From Neorickettsia sennetsu str. Miyayama (GTDB lineage Bacteria; Pseudomonadota; Alphaproteobacteria; Rickettsiales; Anaplasmataceae): a stretch of 64,000 nucleotides of DNA. A program made the position numbers and the translations under genes. The notes beneath the pieces are model-generated. The model did not search any database and was not told the DNA's origin. It saw nothing but the letters and a program-made list of their open reading frames with translations. The DNA lies in the NCBI RefSeq assembly GCF_000013165.1, contig NC_007798.1:682001-746000 (forward strand), in the 5' to 3' direction. The number at the start of each line of letters is the position of its first letter. The stretch's first letter is position 1. This document shows positions 1 to 9,162 of this stretch, piece by piece.

Positions 1-1121
1 AATCTTACTCTATCGTTGACAACAGTCATATACTCTTGAGGCAGGGAAAGTACATCCTTTGGACAGAGCAGATTTCCTTCCAGATCATTAACGTAACGCA
101 GCTTTACTTGATAGCCGGATGGACATACCTCAACTCCTTCATTTTGGCAACGCAGATCACCCTCACCACCTATAGAGAACTTTCCATCACCACAAATCGA
201 AGATGTTTTCTCGTTATCAGAACCTTCAGATTTGTTCTCTATGCAAATATACCCACCAACGAAAAATCCTTTCTGGCAAAGCGGACCAGCACATTTGTCT
301 CGCTCCTCTTTTTTTATAATGAGAGGTCTAAAGTACGGAATTGTTTTGTTATCAATACACAGACCAGAACCACTTTCACAAATCCTTAAACCCGAATAAT
401 TCGTAGAACCATATCTATTAAAACAATGTTCTAGCTGAGCCTCAGTTTCTCTGCCAAAAACTTGAACCACTTTTGCACATATCTTACCTCTTGTAAGCCT
501 TCTTTCAACTACGATCGGACCTGCCTTACCACCTTCACTGTGGAGCACTTGCCTGTGGCTTTTGTAGTCCGTTGGGTCTGGATAGTCGACGTTATACGTA
601 CTCATGTCATTTGAAGTTGAGATCACTACACGCAGCTTAGGATGCATGTAGTCAGAAGACCGCACTGGAACAACAGTGACCCTGGGCAGATGACCAAGAG
701 TCTCAAAAAATGTCGGCGGCATAGGAAGTGGAAGCAACATCACACACCCAAGTTCTATTCCGTTGATTGCCATTTTTTTATCACAGACCGTAACCTGCCT
801 TGCACACAAACACTCCTTAGTGTAGTTTACGCTTTCTGAACTGCTCCAATTCGTGCAGACTTCAGTTGGTTTTTTAAAACAAGACTTATCGCACCAAGCA
901 GCTTTCGCACGCACGTTTGTCGGAAAAATATACTTACAATCATCAGCGGTGAGAGTAACAAAGTCAGAGGTTATCGTTGAATAAACATTAATTGCAGACT
1001 CCACAAAGACCTCTGGATCGTATTCAGGTAACGAAACTGGCTGCTTAGACTTACAAAAAGCCTCCTTCGGGGAGCAAAGACATAGAAAAAACAAAAGCAA
1101 GAGAAATTTCTTCAGTTGCAT
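1..1121 (-). CDS. VirB6-like cysteine-rich secreted or membrane protein, 3' end cut by the window edge
   Basis: The open frame runs off the left edge; about 373 codons are visible. It starts MQLKKFLLLLFFLC, a clear signal peptide or first membrane anchor, followed by a long extracytoplasmic stretch with many cysteines, often in close pairs (for example DKSCFKKPTEVC and ECLCARQVTVC). The ATG lies inside the last codons of the preceding VirB4-like gene (10 bp overlap), so the two are probably translationally coupled. Rickettsiales VirB6 proteins are unusually long and carry a signal sequence plus a cysteine-rich N-terminal region before the TrbL/VirB6 membrane domain; the segment NGIELGCVMLLPLPMPP fits my memory of that region. 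The VirB6 membrane core is not in the window, so the family call is inference from context and architecture. It could instead be an unrelated secreted protein added to the cluster. Confidence 0.5.
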   Translation of the reverse strand, partial: MQLKKFLLLLFFLCLCSPKEAFCKSKQPVSLPEYDPEVFVESAINVYSTITSDFVTLTADDCKYIFPTNVRAKAAWCDKSCFKKPTEVCTNWSSSESVNYTKECLCARQVTVCDKKMAINGIELGCVMLLPLPMPPTFFETLGHLPRVTVVPVRSSDYMHPKLRVVISTSNDMSTYNVDYPDPTDYKSHRQVLHSEGGKAGPIVVERRLTRGKICAKVVQVFGRETEAQLEHCFNRYGSTNYSGLRICESGSGLCIDNKTIPYFRPLIIKKEERDKCAGPLCQKGFFVGGYICIENKSEGSDNEKTSSICGDGKFSIGGEGDLRCQNEGVEVCPSGYQVKLRYVNDLEGNLLCPKDVLSLPQEYMTVVNDRVR

Positions 1122-3364
1122 TCGCGGCAAAATATCGGTAACCAAATAGCGGGATTATTGCCTGCTTCCCGCATGGCAGCCCTCATTTTCTCAATTCTTC
1201 CACAAGATGACAAAATTTTCATCTCCTCAAATAACAAAGAATCAAACTTAAGAATTACAGAGTTACCACCTTGATTAAGGAAGAAACATTTTCCGAAAAG
1301 AGATGCATCATCAAGTGTACGCATGACAGAAGCAGAGCTAGTAAAAAATTTATTATACTCTACTGGCAAAGTATCACTTAATGGCAAAAACATCCTCGTG
1401 GTGATGTACTTTGTCCCTACTTCACCCAACTTTTCGAGAAAAGCTGTGTTCTCAGATGAGAACAGAATCATACCACCGCATTCACTCACTTCACACAAAA
1501 ACGACTCGCACTTTGACAACGAAGAAAAGAGCCTCTTAAAACGAGTCGGGCTCTGTATCACAATTATAAACGGCTTACCGGATTTCTTGCGCACTTCAAT
1601 GTACCTTGCAATCACGTAAGACGTGACAGAGGAAATAACTTTTTCAGGCAAAGATAACTTATCTACTGAAAAACCAAGTTTGTCCTCAAGTAACCAGCCA
1701 TTTTCGGCGTCACTGGTAAAAAGGTGTCCATAACTTTTTTGCAATATTGAAAGCTCCCCAAAAATAGGCTGAAGATGCACAGCACAGTCAGTCAGACTTC
1801 TTTTACCTAGCGGAATTTCAGATATCTTTTTCGCTACTCCTGCAATTTCCTCGCTTTTGACGTCTTTGGAACAGAATGACGACAGAATATCATATAAAAC
1901 ATCAACATCTGCTACGTCGAGCAAGTTGCACCTAAATGCCCCATCTGAAACCTCTATGTATGAACCTTCCAACGCATGTACAAATACTTCTGAAAGACTC
2001 TGATCATCCACTATTAAAAACTCAGCACCGAGCCTCACAACCGACTCTAATAAGAGAAAATTTTGCAGCTCGATCCTACTAGATTTCTCTTTACCAAAGA
2101 TAATAGCGTGGCTCTTGCTTTTAGCGTCAGGAAAACTAAAGTAGTGCAACTCTCCTTCAAGGGAAACAAATTTGGTAAGACATTTATTCACATCAGCCAA
2201 AAGAGAACGAAAATGCGCATGCGTAAAGGCAAATGAACTGATTTCCTTCAGTAAGACTATCTCCCATTTTCTCATTCTAGAGAAATTTCCGGGCAAGTTA
2301 CCCCAGAAAGTGTCTTCTAAAAGCAGGTCGTCACGTACAATCATGAAACCTCGATGTGAGAAAAGCTTTTCACAATTTGCAACAACAAGACCAAGCTCCT
2401 CTAAAGAATCTGCAAAAAGTGTCACCTTGAAGGAGCGCTTACAGAACTCTTCCTTCCTCTTCTCATTTATATGCTCCGCGATAATATCTTTAGAAGAAGC
2501 ACTTTGATAAGCCGTATCATTCACAACCCCTGTTAGTTCAAGACTTTCCTCAAAGGTATCTCTAATATCCTCTTCCGTAGTCCTTGTTATGACTTCTGTG
2601 ATTACCATCCTGTTTTGGGCGCCCAGAAACCTCGCTACAAACTGAACATCCTCAAGGTTCCTAAAACTCTTTACCGAAAAGCTCGTACCAAAAGTCCTTT
2701 TGTCTCCATGTATCTCAAAAGTATTAAAACCGAAAAACACCTTTCTATCAGAAAGTAGTTCTGTTGATATATCTCTAACACCACTCTCGAGACCGGTTTT
2801 TGAAATCCCAAGTAATGCGGAAAGAAAATTCATTACCTCTGCTTCACAGAGCAGCACGGGCTGGTATTCTGCCAATTCCGTACAAACCACTGCAACCGCA
2901 TCTTCCAAACTTTTTACGATTACCTTGGAGGCAAACTCATCAAACCTCTTTAGCAGACTCCTAAGCAGAAAGTCGACCTGCCCGACTGCACACTCAAGAG
3001 CTGACTCCGATACAATCGATATGAATACCTCGTTTGAAAATCTATTCTCTTTTTCCACAAATTTATGGTAGGTATCAGATAGACCCGCTGCGAATCCGTC
3101 CATACTCACATTCTCAGCACGAACAGAACCAATAGGCGAGCGTACCACATTGATCCAGAGACCTAAACACCTGAATTCACCCGAGTAAAGGACCTTTTTG
3201 CACAAAGAACGCATCCTCTCCAAAGAAGATGTGGTGAACCTAAAGTCCGATAGCTTCACCACCCTTACCAGAGTACCATTCGCATTCAAAACGCTGCTCG
3301 AGTCGTAAAAACAAGAGGCCTGAACATTCCGCGAGACTTCCTTCGTATACAAATCACTTACCAT
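1112..3364 (-). CDS. virB4-2: VirB4 paralogue (VirB4-2) of the type IV secretion system, ATPase motifs degenerate
   Basis: This 750-residue protein has the size and layout of a VirB4/TrbE ATPase. The N-terminal half keeps family features such as FWGNLPGNFSRMRK (about residues 350-365) before the nucleotide-binding region. The C-terminal end, AAMREAGNNPAIWLPIF, resembles the usual VirB4 ending. At the Walker A position the sequence is IIFGKEKSSRIELQNFL instead of a GxxGxGKT/S loop, and at the Walker B position IIVIQSPTRF replaces the usual aspartate-glutamate pair. ATP hydrolysis is therefore unlikely, and a structural role beside an active VirB4-1 elsewhere in the genome is plausible; a second, degenerate VirB4 is known in Rickettsiales. 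It follows two VirB2-like pilin genes and overlaps the next gene by 10 bp. Confidence 0.8.
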   Translation of the reverse strand: MVSDLYTKEVSRNVQASCFYDSSSVLNANGTLVRVVKLSDFRFTTSSLERMRSLCKKVLYSGEFRCLGLWINVVRSPIGSVRAENVSMDGFAAGLSDTYHKFVEKENRFSNEVFISIVSESALECAVGQVDFLLRSLLKRFDEFASKVIVKSLEDAVAVVCTELAEYQPVLLCEAEVMNFLSALLGISKTGLESGVRDISTELLSDRKVFFGFNTFEIHGDKRTFGTSFSVKSFRNLEDVQFVARFLGAQNRMVITEVITRTTEEDIRDTFEESLELTGVVNDTAYQSASSKDIIAEHINEKRKEEFCKRSFKVTLFADSLEELGLVVANCEKLFSHRGFMIVRDDLLLEDTFWGNLPGNFSRMRKWEIVLLKEISSFAFTHAHFRSLLADVNKCLTKFVSLEGELHYFSFPDAKSKSHAIIFGKEKSSRIELQNFLLLESVVRLGAEFLIVDDQSLSEVFVHALEGSYIEVSDGAFRCNLLDVADVDVLYDILSSFCSKDVKSEEIAGVAKKISEIPLGKRSLTDCAVHLQPIFGELSILQKSYGHLFTSDAENGWLLEDKLGFSVDKLSLPEKVISSVTSYVIARYIEVRKKSGKPFIIVIQSPTRFKRLFSSLSKCESFLCEVSECGGMILFSSENTAFLEKLGEVGTKYITTRMFLPLSDTLPVEYNKFFTSSASVMRTLDDASLFGKCFFLNQGGNSVILKFDSLLFEEMKILSSCGRIEKMRAAMREAGNNPAIWLPIFCRECN

Positions 3365-3451
3365 GACCCATCAAACCGATGAGTGAAACAAACACACCTT
3401 GAAAAGGATTAAGGAAGAACTCACAATGTAAACCATACACTTTCACAGACA

Positions 3452-3793
3452 TTAGGTACTTTTTCCTCCGCCTGCAACTTGACCCCCTGTACATTTGTAG
3501 TCAGTTCCTAAAATCCAACCCATAATCGTCTGTGCACCAAAGACGAACATTATTCCTGCTGCAACGATAAACAACATACCTATGGATACCTTCCCTACAA
3601 AGAAGCTATACCCAGTGATAATAATCACAAGTGTCGCTATGGCTTGCGATATCGGACCAGAAAGTTGGGTCACTATGTTACAAATCACACGTGACACTAT
3701 ACTATCGTCCTTAGTTTGCTCAGCGGCAGCCACTGGGCTTACCAGCGTAAACATACAACACAACATGAAGCACCAAAGAAACGTCCTCTTCAT
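3452..3793 (-). CDS. virB2: VirB2-like type IV secretion pilin (copy nearer virB4-2)
   Basis: A pilin-sized protein of about 113 residues: a signal peptide (MKRTFLWCFMLCCMFTL, cleavage probably after VAAA), a short linker, then two hydrophobic helices, the hallmark of VirB2/TrbC pilins. The open frame begins earlier, but I chose the ATG at 3793 because it aligns with the start of the neighbouring copy and has AAAGG upstream. The core from ICNIVTQLSGPIS to MGWILG is identical in protein sequence to the other copy, while the signal peptide and the tail (KCTGGQVAGGGKST) differ. It sits upstream of virB4-2 on the same strand. It should be exported and processed to the mature pilus subunit. Confidence 0.8.
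   Translation of the reverse strand: MKRTFLWCFMLCCMFTLVSPVAAAEQTKDDSIVSRVICNIVTQLSGPISQAIATLVIIITGYSFFVGKVSIGMLFIVAAGIMFVFGAQTIMGWILGTDYKCTGGQVAGGGKST
3513..3688 (-). repeat. Near-identical 176-bp block inside the first VirB2-like gene
   Basis: This segment matches 4096-4271 at 175 of 176 bases, with the single difference at 3680. The match stops abruptly at both ends, where the two pilin genes diverge. It encodes the two membrane helices and the loop between them. Confidence 0.95.
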
Positions 3794-4028
3794 TCTAAAA
3801 ACCTTTAAAATCACCATTCATGGGCATTGTATGTTAGTAATGCTAAAAAATCTATGATCATGAAATAAGCAAAATGCTTAAAATAGTCACAAGCCTACCT
3901 TATACAGAGCACTCCAGAATGCTGCAGGTCCTTCAAAACGGTTGTCGAGACAAGATAATTAATAAATTCTTCAGTCCCTAGAATGGTGGAAAACCAGTTA
4001 TGAAAACCCGAGAAATACAGCAGGCATT

Positions 4029-4376
4029 TTATTTGCCACTCGTTCCTTGGACAACCTTCGCGCCTTTGCATTCATAAGCCTTACCATCACCAAGTATCCA
4101 ACCCATAATCGTCTGTGCACCAAAGACGAACATTATTCCTGCTGCAACGATAAACAACATACCTATGGATACCTTCCCTACAAAGAAGCTATACCCAGTG
4201 ATAATAATCACAAGTGTCGCTATGGCTTGCGATATCGGACCAGAAAGTTGGGTCACTATGTTGCAAATCACGCCTGACACCACATCACCTGTACCACTCG
4301 CAGCTTGTGCTCCCGCCGGCTGTACAGACAAGAGCATGCAACATAGCATTAAATAGAATACTACTATTTTATTCAT
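4029..4376 (-). CDS. virB2: VirB2-like type IV secretion pilin (first gene of the cluster)
   Basis: A 115-residue protein with signal peptide MNKIVVFYLMLCCMLLSV (cleavage probably after PAGAQA) followed by two hydrophobic helices, as in VirB2/TrbC pilins. The start is well supported by AGGAGG nine bases upstream of the ATG, the strongest ribosome binding site in this cluster, which suggests high expression as expected for a pilus subunit. The tail ends KAYECKGAKVVQGTSGK and differs from the other copy. It is the first gene of virB2-virB2-virB4-2-virB6-like on the minus strand, with 235 bp between the two pilin genes. Tandem, diverging VirB2 copies are typical of Anaplasmataceae. Confidence 0.82.
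   Translation of the reverse strand: MNKIVVFYLMLCCMLLSVQPAGAQAASGTGDVVSGVICNIVTQLSGPISQAIATLVIIITGYSFFVGKVSIGMLFIVAAGIMFVFGAQTIMGWILGDGKAYECKGAKVVQGTSGK
4096..4271 (-). repeat. Near-identical 176-bp block inside the second VirB2-like gene
   Basis: Partner of 3513-3688; 175 of 176 bases agree, including synonymous positions. The flanking signal-peptide and tail coding sequences do not match, which points to local homogenisation and not to a simple recent whole-gene duplication. Confidence 0.95.
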
Positions 4377-4561
4377 TCCCTATTTCCTCCTAAGCAAGTA
4401 TCTCAGGAGACTCTATAGCAAAATTGTTAAATCATTACTCATTCATTGGGATAAAAAAGAAATCTCTTACCACTTAACTGCAGATCCAAAGGAAAGATCA
4501 TTCGAAAAAGAAATACTTGAGAAAAGCAAAGAGCACATAACTAATCCCTCAGGGAGGGCGA

Positions 4562-6352
4562 TCATGGTTTTACTTTTAACGCCTCCATAAACGCACTCTG
4601 CGGAATGTTTACCTTTCCTATGCTATGCATTCTCTTTTTACCTTTCTTTTGCTTTTCAAGGAGCTTCATCCGTCTTGTTCTGTCACCGCCATATAATTTT
4701 GCAGTAACGTCCTTCCTATATGGATTGACCGTTTCCCTTGCGATGACCTTCCCTCCTATTGCAGCTTGTATTGCGATTTTATACTGCTGTCTAGGAATCA
4801 ATTCTTTCAGGCGCTCACATATTTCTCTTCCGCGCTTTTCCGCATTTGGACGATATATCATAACTGAGAGGGCGTCTACCTCTTCACCGTTAATGACGAT
4901 GGAAAGCTTCACAAGCTCGCTCGAACGATAACCATGAATCTCCCAATCCAGACTAGCATAACCCTTCGACACAGACTTCAATTTATCGTAAAAGTCAAAA
5001 ACTATTTCAGAGAGCGGTAAGCCATATGTAAGAATCGCTTTGTTATCTACATAAACCAGATCAATTTGTTCACCTCGTTTCTCATTACACAAGTTTATAA
5101 CTTCCCCTATGTAATCCCCGGGTAACATTACAGAGGCTTTTATCCAAGGCTCCTCTATATGATCTATTTTGCTTGGGTCAGGCATCTCCGTTGGATTGTA
5201 CAACTCTAAAACGGAACTATCTTTCATGTGAATCCTATACACGACACTTGGCGCCGTGAGAACAAGAGCCAGATCGAACTCTTCATCTAGTCTTTGTGTA
5301 ATTACCTCCAAGTGCAACATACCAAGGAAGCCACATCTGAAACCATGCCCCAAAGCCGATGAAGACTCTGATTCAAATGTAAAACTTGAATCATTTAGAT
5401 GAAGCTTTTCCAAGCTCTGACGCAGCTTTTCGAACTCATCTGAACTGACTGGAAAAAGGCTACAAAAAACAACCGGCCGAAGCTGCTTGAATCCAGGCAA
5501 ATGTTCCGTACATGGGTTTTTCGCATCTGTTATCGTATCACCAACATTACAGTCCCTCGCATTCTTTATCGACGCAGTTAAAAATCCTATTTCACCTGCC
5601 CTGAGCTCAGTTACATTTCTTTTCTCTGGAGTAAAAATTCCGACCTTTTCGACACAGTATTTGTTTCCATTTGACATCATTTCAATTGTCATACCGCTTT
5701 TTATTGAGCCATTTTTTACACGGACGAGTATCACAACACCAAGGTAAATATCGTACCAGCTATCAATCAGTAGGGCTTGAAGCCGTTCACTTACATCACC
5801 TTCTGGTGGTGGTATGTATTTCACAATGCTCTCAAGCAAATCAGCGATTCCTGTGCCTAATTTAGCAGAGACCTCAACAGCATTTTCTGTGCTTATACCA
5901 ATCACATCTCTTATTTGCGCTCTTACCCTTTCTGGTTCGGCCGAATCTAAATCAATTTTGTTAATCACTGGTATAATAGCATGATCATTGTCTATTGCTT
6001 TATAAACATTTGCGAGCGTTTGAGCTTCTAAACCTTGAGTTGCATCCACAATGAGCAAAGAACCCTCACATGCTGCAAGAGATCTACTCACTTCATATGA
6101 AAAGTCCACGTGGCCTGGTGTATCAATCAAGTTGAGCACATAATCTTCATTATCCTTAGCGGTGTACTTGAGCATTACCGTCTGAGACTTGATTGTGATA
6201 CCTCGCTCTCGCTCTATTTTCATTGAGTCAAGCAGTTGCTCCTTCATTTTTCTGGGATCTACGGCTTTGCACTCCTCCATTAATCTATCGGCAAGTGTTG
6301 ACTTACCATGGTCTATGTGAGCAATGATTGCAAAGTTCCTAATGTTTTTCAT
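4562..6352 (-). CDS. lepA: Elongation factor 4 (LepA), ribosome back-translocating GTPase
   Basis: The 596-residue product is full length for LepA. The GTPase domain opens with [20 protein letters not shown] (P-loop AHIDHGKS), then [12 protein letters not shown] (switch I), DTPGHVDF (G3) and NKIDL (G4). The EF-G-like domains II, III and V follow ([16 protein letters not shown] is characteristic), and the LepA-specific C-terminal domain includes [22 protein letters not shown]. LepA binds ribosomes in the cytoplasm and promotes back-translocation or helps during stress. It is on the same strand as, and upstream of, the VirB2 cluster with a 185-bp gap, so it is probably a separate transcription unit. 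Confidence 0.97.
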   Translation of the reverse strand: MKNIRNFAIIAHIDHGKSTLADRLMEECKAVDPRKMKEQLLDSMKIERERGITIKSQTVMLKYTAKDNEDYVLNLIDTPGHVDFSYEVSRSLAACEGSLLIVDATQGLEAQTLANVYKAIDNDHAIIPVINKIDLDSAEPERVRAQIRDVIGISTENAVEVSAKLGTGIADLLESIVKYIPPPEGDVSERLQALLIDSWYDIYLGVVILVRVKNGSIKSGMTIEMMSNGNKYCVEKVGIFTPEKRNVTELRAGEIGFLTASIKNARDCNVGDTITDAKNPCTEHLPGFKQLRPVVFCSLFPVSSDEFEKLRQSLEKLHLNDSSFTFESESSSALGHGFRCGFLGMLHLEVITQRLDEEFDLALVLTAPSVVYRIHMKDSSVLELYNPTEMPDPSKIDHIEEPWIKASVMLPGDYIGEVINLCNEKRGEQIDLVYVDNKAILTYGLPLSEIVFDFYDKLKSVSKGYASLDWEIHGYRSSELVKLSIVINGEEVDALSVMIYRPNAEKRGREICERLKELIPRQQYKIAIQAAIGGKVIARETVNPYRKDVTAKLYGGDRTRRMKLLEKQKKGKKRMHSIGKVNIPQSAFMEALKVKP

Positions 6353-6534
6353 GAAATCTTTCTCAGTACGGATATTCAGGGCAACTGGTCAGAAGAGACA
6401 AGATACACTGCACCTTACATACATCCATAAGTTGCACACATTCGAAATAGTCAGGCTTCTAAAAGCGCCACAGCAACCCTAAATCACCAGGAGTATAACA
6501 TTAGAGTAGCTAAAAGTACTCACCTAACGGAGCT

Positions 6535-8052
6535 TTATCTTGTAGCTACACTTTTTATCATGGCGATGGCGTTATTTAAGCCATATAGCGCAAAAAATGA
6601 TCCTATTCTTGGTCCCTCGTTCTGACCAAGCAATATCTGATACAGCACCTGAAACCATCCTTTTATGTCTGAAGAATACCCTTCTTCCTTGCCAACAAGG
6701 TATACAACACGTTGTATGTCATCCGCTGTAGCATCGGAAGGAATTTTACTTAGTTCCCGAGATAGGGCAAGCAATGCCTTTGCCTCACTGTCAGTTGCTA
6801 CTCTGTAAATCTTATTTGAACCTACGAAGTCTCTATAATATGCAATTGCATGATCGACCAACCTTCCCAGTAAAGAATCATTTTCAGGCGTCGCAGCTGG
6901 ACTGTAACGTTGTATAAAACCCCAAAGTACACTGGAATTCTCAGGATTACATGCAGAAGCAAGATTCAAAAGCAACGAATAGCTAATTCCCTTTGTTATG
7001 TTTCGGTCCTTTGCATCAATGAAGCTAAGAGGATTTGTCAGATCACCCTCCTCGAAAGACTCAGAAAAACGCAAGTAATCGTCAACACTTCGTGGAATAA
7101 CATCGAAATACAGACGCTTCGCCCTCTTGGGATTCTGAAACATAAAAAACGCTAAACTCTCCCAAGGAGCGTATTTAAGCCATTCCTCTATCGTCAAACC
7201 ATTACCTTTGGACTTCGAGATTTTTTTGCCTTCTTCATCGAGAAAGAGTTCATAAACAGAAAGTTCTGGGGGTTCAGCACCTAGTATGCGCGCAACTCTT
7301 GCGGACAAAACCGCAGAAGGAGTTAAGTCTTTTCCATGAAATTCAAAATCCACGCCAAGTGCTGCCCAACGCATCCCCCAGTCCACCTTCCACTGCAACT
7401 TGCAGTTACCTCCAGTTACAGGAGATTCAAACAATTTTCCGCACTCCGGATCTTTGTACACAATGCTATCTTCTTTAAGTTCGACAACTTCCGCTTGAAG
7501 CACTTTACCATCCCTGACCGGAAGAAATGGACTATATGTCTGTTGTCGTTCATCACCAAGTGTTGGCTTTATTAAGTTCAGAAGCTCTTGGTTATGCTTT
7601 AATGCAAGGAGTAATTGTTCATTGAACAGACCAGATTTATAGCACTCAGTGGAACTTTTAAACTCATATTCAAAACCGAAAAGATCCAAAAAGGACATCA
7701 GCCTTGCATTCATATGCGCACCATAACTCTCATGCGTACCAAAGGGATCTGGAATTGAAGTCAGTGCGTATCCAAGGTATTTCCTTACTTCGTCGGGGTT
7801 GGGGACATTGTCAGGCACCTTTCTTAGTCCATCCATATCATCAGAGAAACAGATAAGTTTCATTTTTACATCAGGAGAAAGATATTGCAGTGCTTTCATA
7901 ACCATTATGGTTCGCACCACTTCTCCGAATGTTCCTATATGAGGTAAACCTGAAGGACCATATCCAGTTTCAAAAAGTATTATCTTGCCATCTTTTATCC
8001 TAGGTAGTAGTTTCTTTGCCTCTTCTATTGGCCAGGCAGTTTGTGTTTCCAT
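6535..8052 (-). CDS. lysS: Lysyl-tRNA synthetase, class I
   Basis: About 505 residues. It belongs to the class I (archaeal-like) lysyl-tRNA synthetases found in many alphaproteobacteria and Rickettsiales, not to the class II LysS of most bacteria. The Rossmann catalytic core shows GYGPSGLPHIGTFGEV (HIGH-type signature) and KKISKSKGNGLT (KMSKS). The rest is the helical anticodon-binding part. It charges tRNA-Lys in the cytoplasm. The frame could also start at a TTG two codons upstream (8058); I prefer the ATG at 8052. No obvious Shine-Dalgarno is present for either. Confidence 0.95.
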   Translation of the reverse strand: METQTAWPIEEAKKLLPRIKDGKIILFETGYGPSGLPHIGTFGEVVRTIMVMKALQYLSPDVKMKLICFSDDMDGLRKVPDNVPNPDEVRKYLGYALTSIPDPFGTHESYGAHMNARLMSFLDLFGFEYEFKSSTECYKSGLFNEQLLLALKHNQELLNLIKPTLGDERQQTYSPFLPVRDGKVLQAEVVELKEDSIVYKDPECGKLFESPVTGGNCKLQWKVDWGMRWAALGVDFEFHGKDLTPSAVLSARVARILGAEPPELSVYELFLDEEGKKISKSKGNGLTIEEWLKYAPWESLAFFMFQNPKRAKRLYFDVIPRSVDDYLRFSESFEEGDLTNPLSFIDAKDRNITKGISYSLLLNLASACNPENSSVLWGFIQRYSPAATPENDSLLGRLVDHAIAYYRDFVGSNKIYRVATDSEAKALLALSRELSKIPSDATADDIQRVVYLVGKEEGYSSDIKGWFQVLYQILLGQNEGPRIGSFFALYGLNNAIAMIKSVATR

Positions 8053-8221
8053 TTCCAATTGGTAAGGAGCTTCCGGACTGAAGCATTAATGTTAGCACAA
8101 AAAACGGTAGCCGCATCTAGTGAGAACACTCTTCCAAATTAGTTGGAATTTTGTTTGAAGTAATATATTTAAGAAATAGTCAATAAAAATTAAGAAAAAG
8201 AAAAAATAATTTTTAAATTTA

Positions 8222-8250
8222 TTTACTTTCATTGAACTCCGTGCTATAAT
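8222..8250 (+). promoter_or_regulatory. Sigma70-type promoter before the orphan gene at 8494
   Basis: TTTACT (8222-8227), a 17-base spacer and a perfect TATAAT (8245-8250), directly downstream of a very AT-rich tract with A and T runs (about 8150-8220) that could act as an UP-like element. The predicted start of transcription is near 8257, giving a leader of about 235 bases before the ATG at 8494. The leader has no convincing gene of its own. Confidence 0.55.
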
Positions 8251-8493
8251 CGACATGTTATTAATTATTTTCTTTATGAGACACGAAGCGAACAAGACCT
8301 GTATCACTTATCCTCATTACTGGTCTCAAATTTGTCCAATGGGTTTTTTAATGTCTATAAATATGTGTAATATGTTATCTCTTTGTAATGTTTGGTCTAA
8401 CATGTCAGAGACGGATAATAGTATAAAACATAACTCCGTCAGGGACTTCATAAATAGCTTCACAGATCAACTTTACCAGGAGAAACTGATACC

Positions 8494-8979
8494 ATGTTAA
8501 ACGCAAATATTCGCACAATGTTGTCTCGGATACGCGAGGCAAGAAGAGCTATACTCACATCTACGGGACTCAGCCCATCTCAAAAAATAGAACAATTTAG
8601 AATAGCACTGTTCCAGCAACTTAGCGCTGCACCTGAAGCGGTGGCGGGACGAGTATCCCCAGCTGTAGAGACAGTGGATAAAGCAATCCAGAGTGCTGGA
8701 CCATCCGGTGCATATTCCCTGGCATCTGCCTTTCTCACTAATGGCGAAATTAGCCGTAGAGCAGCACATACTGCATATACACATATAGATTACGCAGCAA
8801 TGAAAATCCCGCTGTCCAAGGAAGCTGCATCAAGTAATCTGCCCAGCTGCATTATGAGAATGTACTGCACTTTCATAAAGGATGCCGTTGAAGGAGATCA
8901 ACAGAATAGATCGAATCCCAGCACAACACTGACCTCCTCGGCACCTGAAAGTGCCCAAGGAAAATGCATCCAACAATAG
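8494..8979 (+). CDS. Orphan hypothetical protein, 161 residues
   Basis: I do not recognise a family. The start ATG is preceded by AGGAG twelve bases upstream. The protein has no signal peptide and no membrane helix. The first 60 residues are basic and amphipathic (MLSRIREARRAILTSTGL), the middle is alanine-rich and probably helical, and the last 30 residues are rich in Ser, Asn, Gln and Thr (NRSNPSTTLTSSAPES). It has its own AT-rich promoter and a long leader, and a strong hairpin lies 22 bp beyond its stop, so it is a single-gene unit. A lineage-specific gene of this kind next to no functional partner could be a type IV secretion effector, but this is inference only. Confidence 0.6.
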   Translation: MLNANIRTMLSRIREARRAILTSTGLSPSQKIEQFRIALFQQLSAAPEAVAGRVSPAVETVDKAIQSAGPSGAYSLASAFLTNGEISRRAAHTAYTHIDYAAMKIPLSKEAASSNLPSCIMRMYCTFIKDAVEGDQQNRSNPSTTLTSSAPESAQGKCIQQ

Positions 8980-9001
8980 CTTGTATGGGCCCAACTGCTG
9001 A

Positions 9002-9036
9002 GCTGCCACTTGTACTGTTACAGTGGAAGTGGCGGC
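9002..9036. terminator. Strong hairpin between convergent genes
   Basis: Ten paired bases, GCTGCCACTT (9002-9011) with AAGTGGCGGC (9027-9036), enclose a further small ACTGT/ACAGT pairing. It lies between the orphan gene ending at 8979 and the convergent ThiF-like gene ending at 9163. There is no U-tract, so intrinsic termination is uncertain, but placement and strength fit a transcription end or 3' stabiliser for both directions. Confidence 0.5.
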
Positions 9037-9162
9037 CAGTACTGATGTTCAGCTAAATTGGTATTTGAATACATCTGAGTGCATAAAAATCTGGCAGAGC
9101 TGTCGTTTGCTTTGTCACAGAAAACCATAGCAGTTAGTACTACCATTTAGCTGCATTACCGC

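Noticed and set aside
8092-8500. Short frames on both strands in the leader of the orphan gene
   Set aside because: They cross the promoter and AT-rich tract, have no ribosome binding site, and their products are low-complexity.
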